Source: Rhodobiaceae bacterium (GTDB lineage: Bacteria > Pseudomonadota > Alphaproteobacteria > Rhizobiales > Tepidamorphaceae). Taken from it: DNA of 64,000 nucleotides. Every line of letters starts with the position of its first letter. Within the stretch, counting starts at the first letter, position 1. This document shows positions 1 to 7,849 of the stretch, piece after piece. The stretch is from contig JACKJP010000006.1 of assembly GCA_020637895.1 (NCBI GenBank), positions 124,001 through 188,000 on the forward strand, in the 5' to 3' direction. Below the pieces are notes generated by a model that saw only the letters and a list, made by a program, of their open reading frames with translations, was not told the DNA's origin and made no database searches. Both the position numbers and the translations under genes were made by a program.

Positions 1-104
1 GCCATGGCCTGCAGGAATACGGGCAGGGAGAACATGGCGCCAATGGCGACGCAGCCAAGCAGGCCGCCCGCGGCGACAATGACCCAGCGATAAGGGGCGT
101 TCAT
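1..104 (-). CDS. MFS transporter, N-terminal fragment (runs off the window)
   Basis: Only the first 34 or so codons are present; the gene continues beyond position 1. Reading the minus strand from the ATG at 104 gives MNAPYRWVIVAAGG followed by a hydrophobic, Gly/Ala-rich helix with FSLPVFLQ. This is the usual first transmembrane segment of major facilitator superfamily permeases, which often begin with a short polar N-terminus and a YRWxIV entry. Substrate cannot be inferred. It points the same way as the VOC gene that starts at 598, and the gap of about 47 bases would allow cotranscription. Confidence 0.6.
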   Translation of the reverse strand, partial: MNAPYRWVIVAAGGLLGCVAIGAMFSLPVFLQAM

Positions 105-151
105 GCGTTGCTCCGAAAGGCAGGCGGCGGACGGGTGTGCCTCACCGGGCC

Positions 152-598
152 TCAGCCCTGCGAAGGTTTCCAGTCGGGTGCGGGGATGACGTTGATCATC
201 CAGGGAATTCCGAACCTGTCGACGAGCGAGCCGAAGCCCGGAGACCAGAATGTCTCGCCAAATGGCATTGCCTGCCTGCCGCCGTCGGAAAGCGCGTCAT
301 ACCAGCGGCGCGCCTCGGCGGCGTCCTCGGTATGAAGGGTCACGTCAAAGCCGTTCTTGGGTTTTGCGATATTGGGCGCCCAGCCGGTATCCATATCGGC
401 GCCCATCAGCGACTGGTCGCCGATGTCGAGCCAGCAATGCATCAGCCAGTTCTTGTACTTCTCGTCGGTGATCGGCATGCCGGGAGGTGCGTCGCCATAG
501 GGCATGGCGGCCTTGATCGTGCCGCCCAGAACCTTGGCATAGAATTCGAAAGCCTCGCGGCATTGTCCCTGAAAGCTCAGGCTGGTCACGATTTTCAC
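152..598 (-). CDS. PhnB-like VOC (glyoxalase/bleomycin-resistance fold) protein
   Basis: The protein of 148 residues has the PhnB-type VOC pattern: an opening IVTSLSFQG, a QCREAFEFY helix with YAKVLGG, a central MPYGD, and an end reading WSPGFGSLVDRFGIPW. PhnB-like proteins are small, often dimeric VOC-fold proteins; few have known substrates. The frame stays open to an ATG at 658, but a GTG at 598 preceded by AAGGAGAT at good spacing is the better start. It is divergent from a MarR regulator at 757, and a palindrome lies between them, so it is probably the regulator's target. Function beyond the fold is unknown. Confidence 0.8.
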   Translation of the reverse strand: MKIVTSLSFQGQCREAFEFYAKVLGGTIKAAMPYGDAPPGMPITDEKYKNWLMHCWLDIGDQSLMGADMDTGWAPNIAKPKNGFDVTLHTEDAAEARRWYDALSDGGRQAMPFGETFWSPGFGSLVDRFGIPWMINVIPAPDWKPSQG

Positions 599-714
599 GG
601 GCAGATCTCCTTGCGGCCGATGCTTCTTGTTCAGGTTGCGTCTTGCAACGTTTGGCAAGGCGCTCCGGTTTCGCTGGAAAGCGGCTTCTTTCTCATTGAC
701 CGGAAATTCAATAT

Positions 715-726
715 GTTGATATCAAC
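715..726. promoter_or_regulatory. Perfect palindrome, likely MarR operator
   Basis: GTTGATATCAAC is a perfect 12-bp palindrome in the gap between the divergent VOC gene (start 598) and MarR gene (start 757). MarR dimers typically bind such palindromes and repress both neighbours. Assignment to this MarR is inferred from position. Confidence 0.55.
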
Positions 727-756
727 GTAAATAGATCGGGGAAGTCAAGCGCCGAA

Positions 757-1221
757 ATGACAAAGGCCGCCGAGCCCAATTTTGAAACGACCCTGCTGGT
801 GCGCGATACGTGCCTGTGTCTGCACGTCCAGCGCGCCGCCCGGGCATTGGCGCGCAGTTTCGATGACGCGCTGAAGCCGGCTGGGCTCACGAGCGGTCAA
901 TTCTCCTTGCTGATGTCGCTCAACCGCCCGGCACCGCCGAATGTCGGAAGCGTCGCGGCTTTGCTTGCCATGGACCGGACGACGCTGACGGCAAATCTCA
1001 AGCCGCTGCAGCGCCAGGGCTATGTCATCTCGGAAACAGACCCTGACGACAGACGGTCGCGCCTCTTGCGACTGACGGATGCGGGTCGCCAGGCCCTGTC
1101 CATTGCGGTGCCGATCTGGAAGCGGCATCATGCGGCGATCGAAACGACATTGCAGAATCCGGACACACTGCGCGGCGAACTCGATGCCCTGTCGGGCCGG
1201 GTCATCCAGTCCGATCGCTAG
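757..1221 (+). CDS. MarR-family transcriptional regulator
   Basis: A protein of 154 residues with MarR architecture: an N-terminal dimerisation helix (CLCLHVQRAARALARSF), then a winged helix with LTSGQFSLLMSL, VAALLAMDRTTLTANLKPL as the recognition region, and the wing DPDDRRSRLLRLTDAG, a hallmark of the family. MarR proteins are usually ligand-responsive repressors of an adjacent gene. The divergent VOC gene and the palindrome at 715-726 suggest local autoregulation. The effector is unknown. The SDR at 1293 lies 71 bases downstream on the same strand and may be cotranscribed. Confidence 0.88.
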   Translation: MTKAAEPNFETTLLVRDTCLCLHVQRAARALARSFDDALKPAGLTSGQFSLLMSLNRPAPPNVGSVAALLAMDRTTLTANLKPLQRQGYVISETDPDDRRSRLLRLTDAGRQALSIAVPIWKRHHAAIETTLQNPDTLRGELDALSGRVIQSDR

Positions 1222-1292
1222 TTGTGTCCTGGAGCGCATGCGACAGCAATGATGCTGCGTTTTCTTGCCGCCCGCACTGAACGGAAAAAGCC

Positions 1293-2348
1293 ATGAAGGA
1301 TATTCAGATCGATACGGCAATGCCGGTGCTCGTGACGGGCGCCACCGGTTATGTCGCCGGCTGGCTGGTCAAGAAGCTGCTAGAAGCCGGCGTGACGGTC
1401 CATGCCAGCGTGCGCGATCACGAGAATCCGGAGAAGCGGAAATATCTGGACGCGATAGCCGAAAGCGCCCCGGGCACAATCCGCTATTTCAGGTCCGATC
1501 TCCTGCATGAAGGGAGTTTTGCGGAGGCGATGAAGGGATGCTCCATTGTGTTCCACACGGCTTCTCCCTTCACCATCGATGTGCACGACCCCAAGAAGGA
1601 ACTCGTTGACCCCGCCTTGCTTGGAACGCGCAATGTGCTGGAGGAAGCGCGCCGAACGAAGAGCGTGACGCGGGTGGTTCTGACCAGTTCATGCGCCGCG
1701 ATCTATACAGATGCTGCCGATTGCGCCGATGCGCCCGGTGGAATCCTGACCGAGGATGTCTGGAACAGCACGGCATCGCTCGACTACCAGCCTTATTCAT
1801 ATTCCAAGACAGTCGCCGAACGGGAGGCATGGGCGCTGGCCGAAGGCGCGGGCTTCCGGCTCGTCGTGGTCAACCCCTGCATGATCATGGGGCCGGCGAT
1901 TGGCGGCAAGCCGACGTCGGAAAGCTTTTCCATCATCCGCCGGGTCGGATTGGGGGAGCTCAAATCGGGCGCGCCACGTGTCGGCATGGGCTTTGTGGAT
2001 GTGCGCGATGTCGCGGACGCGCATCTGGCAGCCGCCTATCTGCCTCAAGCGGCGGGTCGCAATATCATCTGTGCGCACCCTTCCGATCTTTTCAGCGCGC
2101 TAAAGACCCTGCTGCCCCGCTTCGGCGCCAGCTATCCGCTGCCAAAACGCGCTGTCCCAAAGTTCCTGCTCTGGCTGCTTGCTCCCTGGCTGAAGCTGAC
2201 GCGCAAATTCGTCAGCCGCAACGTCGATATCCCCTGGCGGGCCGACAACAGAAAGAGCATCGAGGAACTGGGCATGACCTACCGCCCGCTGCGGGAGACG
2301 ATGGAAGACATGTTCCAGTACATGATCGACCACAAATACTTTCACTAG
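1293..2348 (+). CDS. NAD(P)-dependent extended SDR, dihydroflavonol/cinnamoyl-CoA reductase-like
   Basis: The protein of 351 residues begins with a Rossmann motif VTGATGYVAGW and the helix KKLLEAG, then ASVRD, the usual NADP-selecting region in dihydroflavonol-4-reductase-like enzymes. The core carries VFHTASPF, VVLTSSCAA and the catalytic YSYSK (YxxxK), all features of extended SDRs acting on aldehydes, ketones or sugar nucleotides. The C-terminal half ends with a KSIEELGMTYRPL segment usual for this group. The exact substrate is not readable. The start is the first ATG, before a purine-rich stretch; a slightly later ATG at the MPVLVTG is possible. Confidence 0.82.
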   Translation: MKDIQIDTAMPVLVTGATGYVAGWLVKKLLEAGVTVHASVRDHENPEKRKYLDAIAESAPGTIRYFRSDLLHEGSFAEAMKGCSIVFHTASPFTIDVHDPKKELVDPALLGTRNVLEEARRTKSVTRVVLTSSCAAIYTDAADCADAPGGILTEDVWNSTASLDYQPYSYSKTVAEREAWALAEGAGFRLVVVNPCMIMGPAIGGKPTSESFSIIRRVGLGELKSGAPRVGMGFVDVRDVADAHLAAAYLPQAAGRNIICAHPSDLFSALKTLLPRFGASYPLPKRAVPKFLLWLLAPWLKLTRKFVSRNVDIPWRADNRKSIEELGMTYRPLRETMEDMFQYMIDHKYFH

Positions 2349-2463
2349 CGGCCCTTCTCATCGCATCCCGCTTGCCTCCGGCGCATGACCACGAGTGCAG
2401 AGGCCAAGATGCCCATCCGCAAAAGCCCTGATTGACCTACCGGCGGCGACGGACGATCATTAT

Positions 2464-2479
2464 ATTAGTTACTTCTAAT
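2464..2479. promoter_or_regulatory. AT-rich inverted repeat ATTAG-N6-CTAAT
   Basis: A 5-bp perfect inverted repeat in an AT-rich patch about 30 bases before the secreted-protein gene at 2509. Its position suits an operator or promoter element; no regulator is assigned. Confidence 0.3.
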
Positions 2480-2508
2480 TTTAATGGCCATACCTGAAGG
2501 GACATGCC

Positions 2509-3210
2509 ATGAAGAAGAAAATTCTCGCCACCGCGCTGTCCATTGCGATTTTCGGTACCGCCGCCAAAGCCGGCCCCGTGTCTGAATTCGAAAATCAGTT
2601 CAGGCAGATGTATGGGAGCTACCATGCCGCGCTCTTCAAGACCAATAGTGGGCAGAAGGATCCATCGCAGGCGGCGGTCGATGAACTGCAGGCGAAATGG
2701 AAGGCGATCGCCGGGACCTATGGCGCCGCCCCGCCGCCCCAATACGTCGATGATTCCGCCTGGCCTGCGACCATCGCCGCCATCAGCGGGGAGATTGAAA
2801 AGGCCGGTCAGGAAATCGCGGCGGGCAAGCTTGCCGAAGCGCACGAAACGCTCGAAGCGGTGCGCGACGAAGTCGGCCGCCTGCACGAACGCAACAATAT
2901 CGAGACTTTCTCGGACCGCATGAACGCCTATCATGCCCGCATGGAGCACGTGCTCGACCTCGGCGCGGATGCCGACATGAAAGCGTTTCTGGAAAACGCC
3001 GCCGTGCTGGCCTTCCTCGCCGACGATTTGCTGGCAGCGCCGCCTTCCGAGGCTGCCGGGTCTGCGGAGTACGACCAGCTGGCAGGCGCATTCCGGCAGT
3101 CGGTCGAAGCCTTCGTCGGCGCGGCCAGAGCGGGCGATCCGGCCGCCGTAAAAGCGGCCGTCGGCAATCTGAAGGCACCCTATTCGAAGTTCTTTCTGAA
3201 ATTCGGCTAA
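2509..3210 (+). CDS. Secreted protein of unknown function
   Basis: The protein of 233 residues has a clear Sec signal peptide: MKKK, a hydrophobic stretch, and a likely cleavage after AAKA near residue 22. The mature part is largely helical and acidic, with no cysteines apparent and repeated Ala/Glu-rich segments (DELQAKWKAIAG, HETLEAVRDEVGRLHE). I do not recognise the family. The helical periplasmic character would fit a four-helix or pilus-independent binding protein, but this is a guess. An AAGGGA ribosome site precedes the ATG. A large hairpin follows the stop codon. Confidence 0.7.
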   Translation: MKKKILATALSIAIFGTAAKAGPVSEFENQFRQMYGSYHAALFKTNSGQKDPSQAAVDELQAKWKAIAGTYGAAPPPQYVDDSAWPATIAAISGEIEKAGQEIAAGKLAEAHETLEAVRDEVGRLHERNNIETFSDRMNAYHARMEHVLDLGADADMKAFLENAAVLAFLADDLLAAPPSEAAGSAEYDQLAGAFRQSVEAFVGAARAGDPAAVKAAVGNLKAPYSKFFLKFG

Positions 3211-3596
3211 GGCCTGCAAAAGCCAGGTAATGAGAGGCGCTCTCGCGCGGCGATCCGCCCTTGAGGCAAGACCGCGCGGGAGCGCATGCCTTTGGCCCGA
3301 AGGCGTTTGATCGATGGCAGGCAACCAGTGCCGCCAGCGGCCACCATTGACAGCTGGATTGCGCGCTCCGACGTGATTTCGGACCCATCCCACAGCGCTT
3401 CATGAGGCGTTACTAAATTCAACTCACTTCGCTTCCAGCCGCGCTCCGGCACGCATGACAGTTGACATTCCCGCCGGAGTGATCGACGGTGTAATCCAGT
3501 GCCTGTAAGGCTTTTCTGGAGGTAAGCCGGGCCGCGTTGCCGGATTGAGGCAGCACCGGCGGGCGACGGCCAGATAGTCGTAATTCGGAGAGAAGT
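3211..3596. other. Intergenic stretch without a convincing gene
   Basis: About 386 bases between the secreted-protein gene and the dehydratase operon. It holds the hairpin at 3237-3285 and presumably the dehydratase promoter. A TTGACA at 3462-3467 has no good -10 partner. I found no CATTGG-N5-CCAATG site here. Short frames on either strand lack ribosome sites or recognisable content. Confidence 0.6.
3237..3285. repeat. Long inverted repeat, 14-bp arms with one mismatch
   Basis: Arms at 3237-3250 (GCGCTCTCGCGCGG) and 3272-3285 (CCGCGCGGGAGCGC) pair along 14 positions; the single mismatch can form G-U in RNA. The loop is 21 bases. There is no following T-run, so it is a strong hairpin rather than a clear intrinsic terminator. 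Confidence 0.7.
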
Positions 3597-4778
3597 GTGG
3601 CGAGTTCACAAAAAGAAAACGAGATCATCCAGTCCCTGGCTGACATTGCAGCAGATCCGAGCGCCTATGCGAGCGCATGGAAGCAGCGGACTGGCGGCAA
3701 GGTCGTCGGCATCATGCCGATGAATTTTCCGGGCGAACTCGTTCATGCGGCGGGCGCCCTGCCGGTTGTCGTTCAGGAGGATCGCGCGACGATCACCCTC
3801 GGCCGCAGCCTGATCTACGAATTCTACTGCGGCTATACGCGTAGCCTCGTCGACCAGTCCGCCACCGGCAAGTTCGAAGGCTATGACGCGTTCCTCATTG
3901 TCGATCATTGTGTGGCACTGCTCGGCGCGATCGACGCCATGCGGTTCGAGATTCCTGATACCCCGATCTATCTGGCTCAGTTCACGGCCTCGATGGACGA
4001 ACCCTGGTCGCCGCCGCAGGTGCGCGGGCGGATCGACGAACTGCGCGCCAGGCTTGAAGAACTGTGCGGCCGGAAGATCGCCGACGGAGATATCGCCACG
4101 AGCATCGCGGCGTTCAACCGCAACCGCGGACTGCTGCGCCGCATCTATGATCTGCGCCGGTCCGGCGTTGCGCCAATCACCAGCCGGCAGATGCAGGCGC
4201 TTGTGAAGTCGGCGATGGTCATGGATATCGACGAGCACAGCGCCCGGCTCGAAGAGCTGGTCCCGCTGCTGGAAGCGCGCACGGCGGAGGCGTCGCGGCT
4301 TCCCAAGCTGCACCTGTCAGGCAATTTCTGCCACGCGCCGCATCCTGAACTCCTCGACATGATCGAAAGCTGCGGCGTCGTCGTCGTCGATGACGATCTC
4401 TACACCGGGTATCGCTATATCGCGACCGATGTCCCGGCCGACGGCGATCCGGCGGAAGCGCTGACGCGCTGGTATTTCAACCGCAACACCAATGTTCCCT
4501 GCTCGACCCGGGCCCAGAAGTCAGCCGACTGGGAAGGCTATCTGGCAAAGGCGGTGGAGAAGAGCGGCGCGAGCGGGATCATCATCCTTATCGCAAAATT
4601 CTGCGAGCCGCACATGCTGTACTATCCTGAACTTCGCAAGGAACTGCGCCGGCGGGAAATTCCCCATCTCGTTATCGAGACCGAACATGAGGGGTTGCCG
4701 CTGGAAATGCTGAAGACCCGCGTAGAAGCGCTGGTGGAACACATCAAAAGGCCCGTCCGGTCGGCGGAAGCGGTCTGA
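3597..4778 (+). CDS. 2-hydroxyacyl-CoA dehydratase/benzoyl-CoA reductase family subunit (HgdB/BcrC-like)
   Basis: The protein of 393 residues belongs to the 2-hydroxyacyl-CoA dehydratase D-component family. It has the opening PMNFPGELVHAAGALPV, three spaced cysteines that match the Fe-S ligand positions (Cys78 in FYCGY, Cys105 in VDHC, Cys336 in KFCEP), and the family's ending YYPELRKELRRREIPHL with IETEHEG. Known members form a heterodimer with one [4Fe-4S] per subunit and need ATP-dependent electron injection by a separate activator to dehydrate 2-hydroxyacyl-CoA or reduce benzoyl-CoA. The next gene is the partner subunit. No activator gene is visible in the window. Start is GTG with GGAGAG upstream. 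The substrate is unknown. Confidence 0.85.
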   Translation: MASSQKENEIIQSLADIAADPSAYASAWKQRTGGKVVGIMPMNFPGELVHAAGALPVVVQEDRATITLGRSLIYEFYCGYTRSLVDQSATGKFEGYDAFLIVDHCVALLGAIDAMRFEIPDTPIYLAQFTASMDEPWSPPQVRGRIDELRARLEELCGRKIADGDIATSIAAFNRNRGLLRRIYDLRRSGVAPITSRQMQALVKSAMVMDIDEHSARLEELVPLLEARTAEASRLPKLHLSGNFCHAPHPELLDMIESCGVVVVDDDLYTGYRYIATDVPADGDPAEALTRWYFNRNTNVPCSTRAQKSADWEGYLAKAVEKSGASGIIILIAKFCEPHMLYYPELRKELRRREIPHLVIETEHEGLPLEMLKTRVEALVEHIKRPVRSAEAV

Positions 4779-4807
4779 ACCGCGCACGAACCTCCAAGGA
4801 GCAAGAG

Positions 4808-6193
4808 ATGTCTATCAACCTTGAGCAAGCCAAATCCGGTCAGCAACCCTTGCCCGGGCAGACGGCGAAGACGCCGGCGCCGGCGAACCGCCTGATGAGC
4901 ACGCGGACAGGCAGCAAGCTGGTGCGCGACTATTGGGACAATTTGTTCACGGCCCGCGAGCGCGGCGCGACGGTCGTCTGGTACAACGGCGCGGCGATCA
5001 ATCCGATCCTGCAGGCGGCCGGCGTGGAATATTGCCACGGCGAAGCCTTCGGCGCGCGCCTGGCGGCCATGCATCTGGAAGGCCCGGCGCAGCAGGCCGG
5101 TGAATCCTACGGCTATATCAACGAGCTGTGCTCCTATGCGCGCACGACGATCGGCTGCGCGCTGCTGACGCAGAAGGGCGCGGCGGACAATGTCGAGATG
5201 GACGAGCATCCCGATATCCCGCCGAAGGAAATCATGGCGAGCCGCCTTCCGGCGCCGGATTTCTTCGTCAATGCCTATGCAGGCTGCAGCACCGGCCAGC
5301 AATGGGACGAAATCTCCTACCGGCTGTTCAACAAGAAGCTGCCGTTCTTCAAGATTTCGTACCCGCTGCTTTGGGGCAACAAGCCGGACGCAGGCTATAT
5401 TCGCGGCGAGGAGTGGGAAACGGCATCGCGCTATGTCGCCGATCAGATCTACAAGCTGATCGAATTCCTTGAGTTCCAGACGGGCCGCAAGTTCGACTGG
5501 GATGCGCTGCGCGAATCGATGTTCTACATCAAGAAGGCCGCAGAACTGCGCCTTGAGGCGCTCGACCTCTGTGCGGCCAGGCCGACCCCGGCGGTCTTCT
5601 GGGACTGGATCGCCAGCATCGCGCCGATCAACTTCCTGCCCGGCACGCCGGCTCTTGTCGATTACTTCGCGGAAATGAAGGCGGAGATCGAGCAGCGCCT
5701 GAAGGACAATGTCAGCGCGCTGCCGAACGAGCGTTACCGCCTGATGTTCGACGGCATCATGAACTGGAACAAGGTCGGCTGGCTGGCGAACAAGTTCGCC
5801 GAGCATGACGCCGCTGTCATCTGCGGGCGCTACACGCACACCTCGTTCTGGAACGAGCCGCACTTCATCGATCCGGAGGATCCGATCCTCGGCATGGCCA
5901 AGCACTATCTGCTCTGCCCGTTCAATCACAGCGCCAAGAATCTGGGCGAGGTCATGCTGCGCGACTGCGAGAAATTCGGTCTCGACGGCATTGTCTTCCA
6001 TGCCACCCGCACCTGCCGCTCGGCCTCGAACGGCCAGATGGTCGTTGCGCAGATGGCGCAGAAGAAGGGTCTTCAGACCATGTTCTTCGAAGGCGATGTG
6101 GCGGATGAATCCTTCTACAAGGATGAAGTCCTGCAGAGCCGTCTGGAAGCGATGCTGGAGACCATCGACGTGCAGCGCGCGCGGATTGCCTGA
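4808..6193 (+). CDS. 2-hydroxyacyl-CoA dehydratase/benzoyl-CoA reductase family partner subunit (HgdA/BcrB-like)
   Basis: The protein of 461 residues is a second D-component family subunit, 29 bases after the first and preceded by AAGGAG, so the two form an operon. Cysteines at the expected places are Cys108 (ELCSYAR), Cys160 (YAGCSTGQQWD) and Cys403 (TRTCRSAS), consistent with a cluster in this subunit too. The middle has VLAN-type helices and GVEYCHGEAF near the N-terminus, typical of the substrate-binding region. By analogy it pairs with the 3597 product as the catalytic heterodimer. Whether it dehydrates a 2-hydroxyacyl-CoA or reduces a ring or enoyl-CoA cannot be decided from sequence alone. 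Confidence 0.85.
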   Translation: MSINLEQAKSGQQPLPGQTAKTPAPANRLMSTRTGSKLVRDYWDNLFTARERGATVVWYNGAAINPILQAAGVEYCHGEAFGARLAAMHLEGPAQQAGESYGYINELCSYARTTIGCALLTQKGAADNVEMDEHPDIPPKEIMASRLPAPDFFVNAYAGCSTGQQWDEISYRLFNKKLPFFKISYPLLWGNKPDAGYIRGEEWETASRYVADQIYKLIEFLEFQTGRKFDWDALRESMFYIKKAAELRLEALDLCAARPTPAVFWDWIASIAPINFLPGTPALVDYFAEMKAEIEQRLKDNVSALPNERYRLMFDGIMNWNKVGWLANKFAEHDAAVICGRYTHTSFWNEPHFIDPEDPILGMAKHYLLCPFNHSAKNLGEVMLRDCEKFGLDGIVFHATRTCRSASNGQMVVAQMAQKKGLQTMFFEGDVADESFYKDEVLQSRLEAMLETIDVQRARIA

Positions 6194-6273
6194 CTCCCGG
6201 CCTGCAGGTCCACCGACTTTGGACAGCGCGGCTTCCCGTGTAGGCTAAGGCAGCCTGAACCGGGAGGCCGCCC

Positions 6274-6663
6274 ATGTCCGAAGCGCCGAAACTCAGATTT
6301 GTCCCAAGCCGGAAACATGTTCGCGCGGTGGCGGGCGGCGATACCATTGCCGAAACGTCGAGCGCCATCATGCTGCTGGAGGCGGGGCACGGACCGGTCT
6401 ACTACTTCCCGCGCGGCGCCGTGCGGTTCGACAGGCTGGTGCCATCAAACCGCTCCACGCATTGCCCATTGAAGGGCGATGCTTCCTACTGGTCGGTCGC
6501 TGGCGGCGACGAGCGGCTTGAGGACATCGCCTGGAGCTATGAAAACCCCATAGCGGCATTTCAATCGCTGAAGAGCCATGTCGCCTTCTACTGGGAAAGG
6601 CTGGAACAGCGCTTCGAGGACGGTCAGGAAGTGTTCGGGCCACCGGACGAGCCCGTCCTCTGA
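6274..6663 (+). CDS. DUF427 domain protein
   Basis: The protein of 129 residues is a single DUF427 domain. It shows the family pattern: RFVPSRKHVRAVAGGDTIAET, VYYFPRGAVRFDRL, STHCPLKGDASYWSV and ENPIAAFQSLKSHVAFYWERL. The function of DUF427 proteins is not established; the conserved Cys/His/Lys core (HCPLKGDASYW) suggests an enzyme or ligand pocket. A GGGAGG ribosome site lies six bases before the ATG. It sits 80 bases after the dehydratase pair, so cotranscription is possible but not shown. Confidence 0.85.
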   Translation: MSEAPKLRFVPSRKHVRAVAGGDTIAETSSAIMLLEAGHGPVYYFPRGAVRFDRLVPSNRSTHCPLKGDASYWSVAGGDERLEDIAWSYENPIAAFQSLKSHVAFYWERLEQRFEDGQEVFGPPDEPVL

Positions 6664-6694
6664 CCGGCTTGAAGGCATCGACAACGCGCCTTGC

Positions 6695-7777
6695 TCATCT
6701 CCGGGCGGCGTAGAAGCTGTTCGTCTGGCTCTTGATCGGCAGAACCGCGACCTCGGAAAACCCCGCCTCTCTTATCAGCGCCATCGTCCGCTTGGGCCCC
6801 ATGCACGCGCCAAGGCCCGCACCATCCTGCGCAAGGGATTGGGTCATGCAGTGGAAGAGGCTGAAACCGTAGTAGATCGTACCCATGGGATTGATGTTGT
6901 CGGCCAGCCGGTCGGCGACCCTTGGCTCCATCACGAACAGCGTGGCGCCGGGTTTCATGCGCGTGCGAATGGCCTTCAGCACCGATAACGGGTCCGCGAT
7001 ATCGTGCAGACAGTCGAACATGGTGACGAGATCGAAACGCTCGCCATCGGGAACGGCATCGACCGTGCCCTCGATGAAGCGTGCCGAGGCACCGGCAGAA
7101 GTCGCATTCTCGCGCGCTCTGGCGATGGAACGGCCGTCGGTATCAACCCCCGTCGCAGAACCATTCGGAAAGGCGGTGGCGAGCGCAATCACCGCGCGTC
7201 CGGCGCCGCAGCCGACATCGAGTGCGCTGCCGCCCTTTTCCAGCGCGGCAACAGCCTCGGGCACCTGCGGCAGCCAGTAGCTGGCAAGGCGTTCGGCAAA
7301 GAGGCCAGCGCTCATCATGTCGATGGCCTCGATGCTGTCGCTGTCATAATTGCAGAACGGGACACCACCGCCGTCGCGGAATGCTTTCGCGATATCGGGA
7401 GCGTGGGACAGCATTGAAGGCAGCGCGACGAAGAAGCCGCCGATGAAATGGTCGGTGCCTTCCGACGCCAGGAGCCACGCATGCTCCTCCGGCAGGGTGA
7501 AGGTGCCGGCCGGCTCGTCGAACTCGATCCAGCCGGCGGTCGCCATGCCGCCAAGCCATTCCTCGATATAGCGCTGTTGCAGGCCGGTCAGCGCTGCGAG
7601 GGTTTCCGGCGTGACCGGGCCGCTTTCGGCCATCGCCCTGAAGAGACCCGTGCGCTGGCCAAGATAGGCCATGCCGATCGTCAGGGCGCCGGCCATGTCG
7701 CGATAGACCGTGTCGGCGAAGCCGGCGACGCGCTGTTTGTCCAATAGGTTCACTCCCCGAAAGCCCGGTGCCTGCAT
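6695..7777 (-). CDS. SAM-dependent methyltransferase with N-terminal winged helix (Rv2258c-like)
   Basis: The protein of 360 residues has an N-terminal winged-helix region (TPETLAALTGLQQRYIEEWLGGMATAGWIE) as in the Rv2258c-type methyltransferases, where it serves dimerisation or substrate cover rather than DNA binding. The C-terminal Rossmann domain has ALDVGCGAGRAV (SAM motif I), TGVDTDG, and FDLVTMFDCLHD. Its small-molecule substrate is unknown. A terminator-like hairpin at 7809-7840 separates it from the SDR on the same strand, so it likely has its own promoter. The first ATG was used; ribosome site weak. Confidence 0.8.
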   Translation of the reverse strand: MQAPGFRGVNLLDKQRVAGFADTVYRDMAGALTIGMAYLGQRTGLFRAMAESGPVTPETLAALTGLQQRYIEEWLGGMATAGWIEFDEPAGTFTLPEEHAWLLASEGTDHFIGGFFVALPSMLSHAPDIAKAFRDGGGVPFCNYDSDSIEAIDMMSAGLFAERLASYWLPQVPEAVAALEKGGSALDVGCGAGRAVIALATAFPNGSATGVDTDGRSIARARENATSAGASARFIEGTVDAVPDGERFDLVTMFDCLHDIADPLSVLKAIRTRMKPGATLFVMEPRVADRLADNINPMGTIYYGFSLFHCMTQSLAQDGAGLGACMGPKRTMALIREAGFSEVAVLPIKSQTNSFYAARR

Positions 7778-7808
7778 GGCACTTCTGACGGGGAGGATAG
7801 GACGAAGA

Positions 7809-7840
7809 ACGGCCGCCGCACCAGAGCGGTCGGCGGCCGT
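7809..7840 (-). terminator. Hairpin between the SDR and methyltransferase genes
   Basis: Perfect 10-bp arms ACGGCCGCCG (7809-7818) and CGGCGGCCGT (7831-7840) with a 12-base loop, just after the SDR stop on the minus strand. The following minus-strand bases are TTCTTC, only partly T-rich, so termination is probable rather than certain. Confidence 0.6.
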
Positions 7841-7849
7841 GTGTGACGA

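Noticed and set aside
3462..3467. TTGACA before the dehydratase operon as a sigma-70 promoter.
   Set aside because: No acceptable -10 hexamer 16-18 bases downstream.
4622..6001. Long open frame on the minus strand opposite the dehydratase partner subunit.
   Set aside because: It mirrors the codon pattern of the real gene in high-GC DNA, has low-complexity Arg/Ala/Val content, no ribosome site and no recognisable domain.
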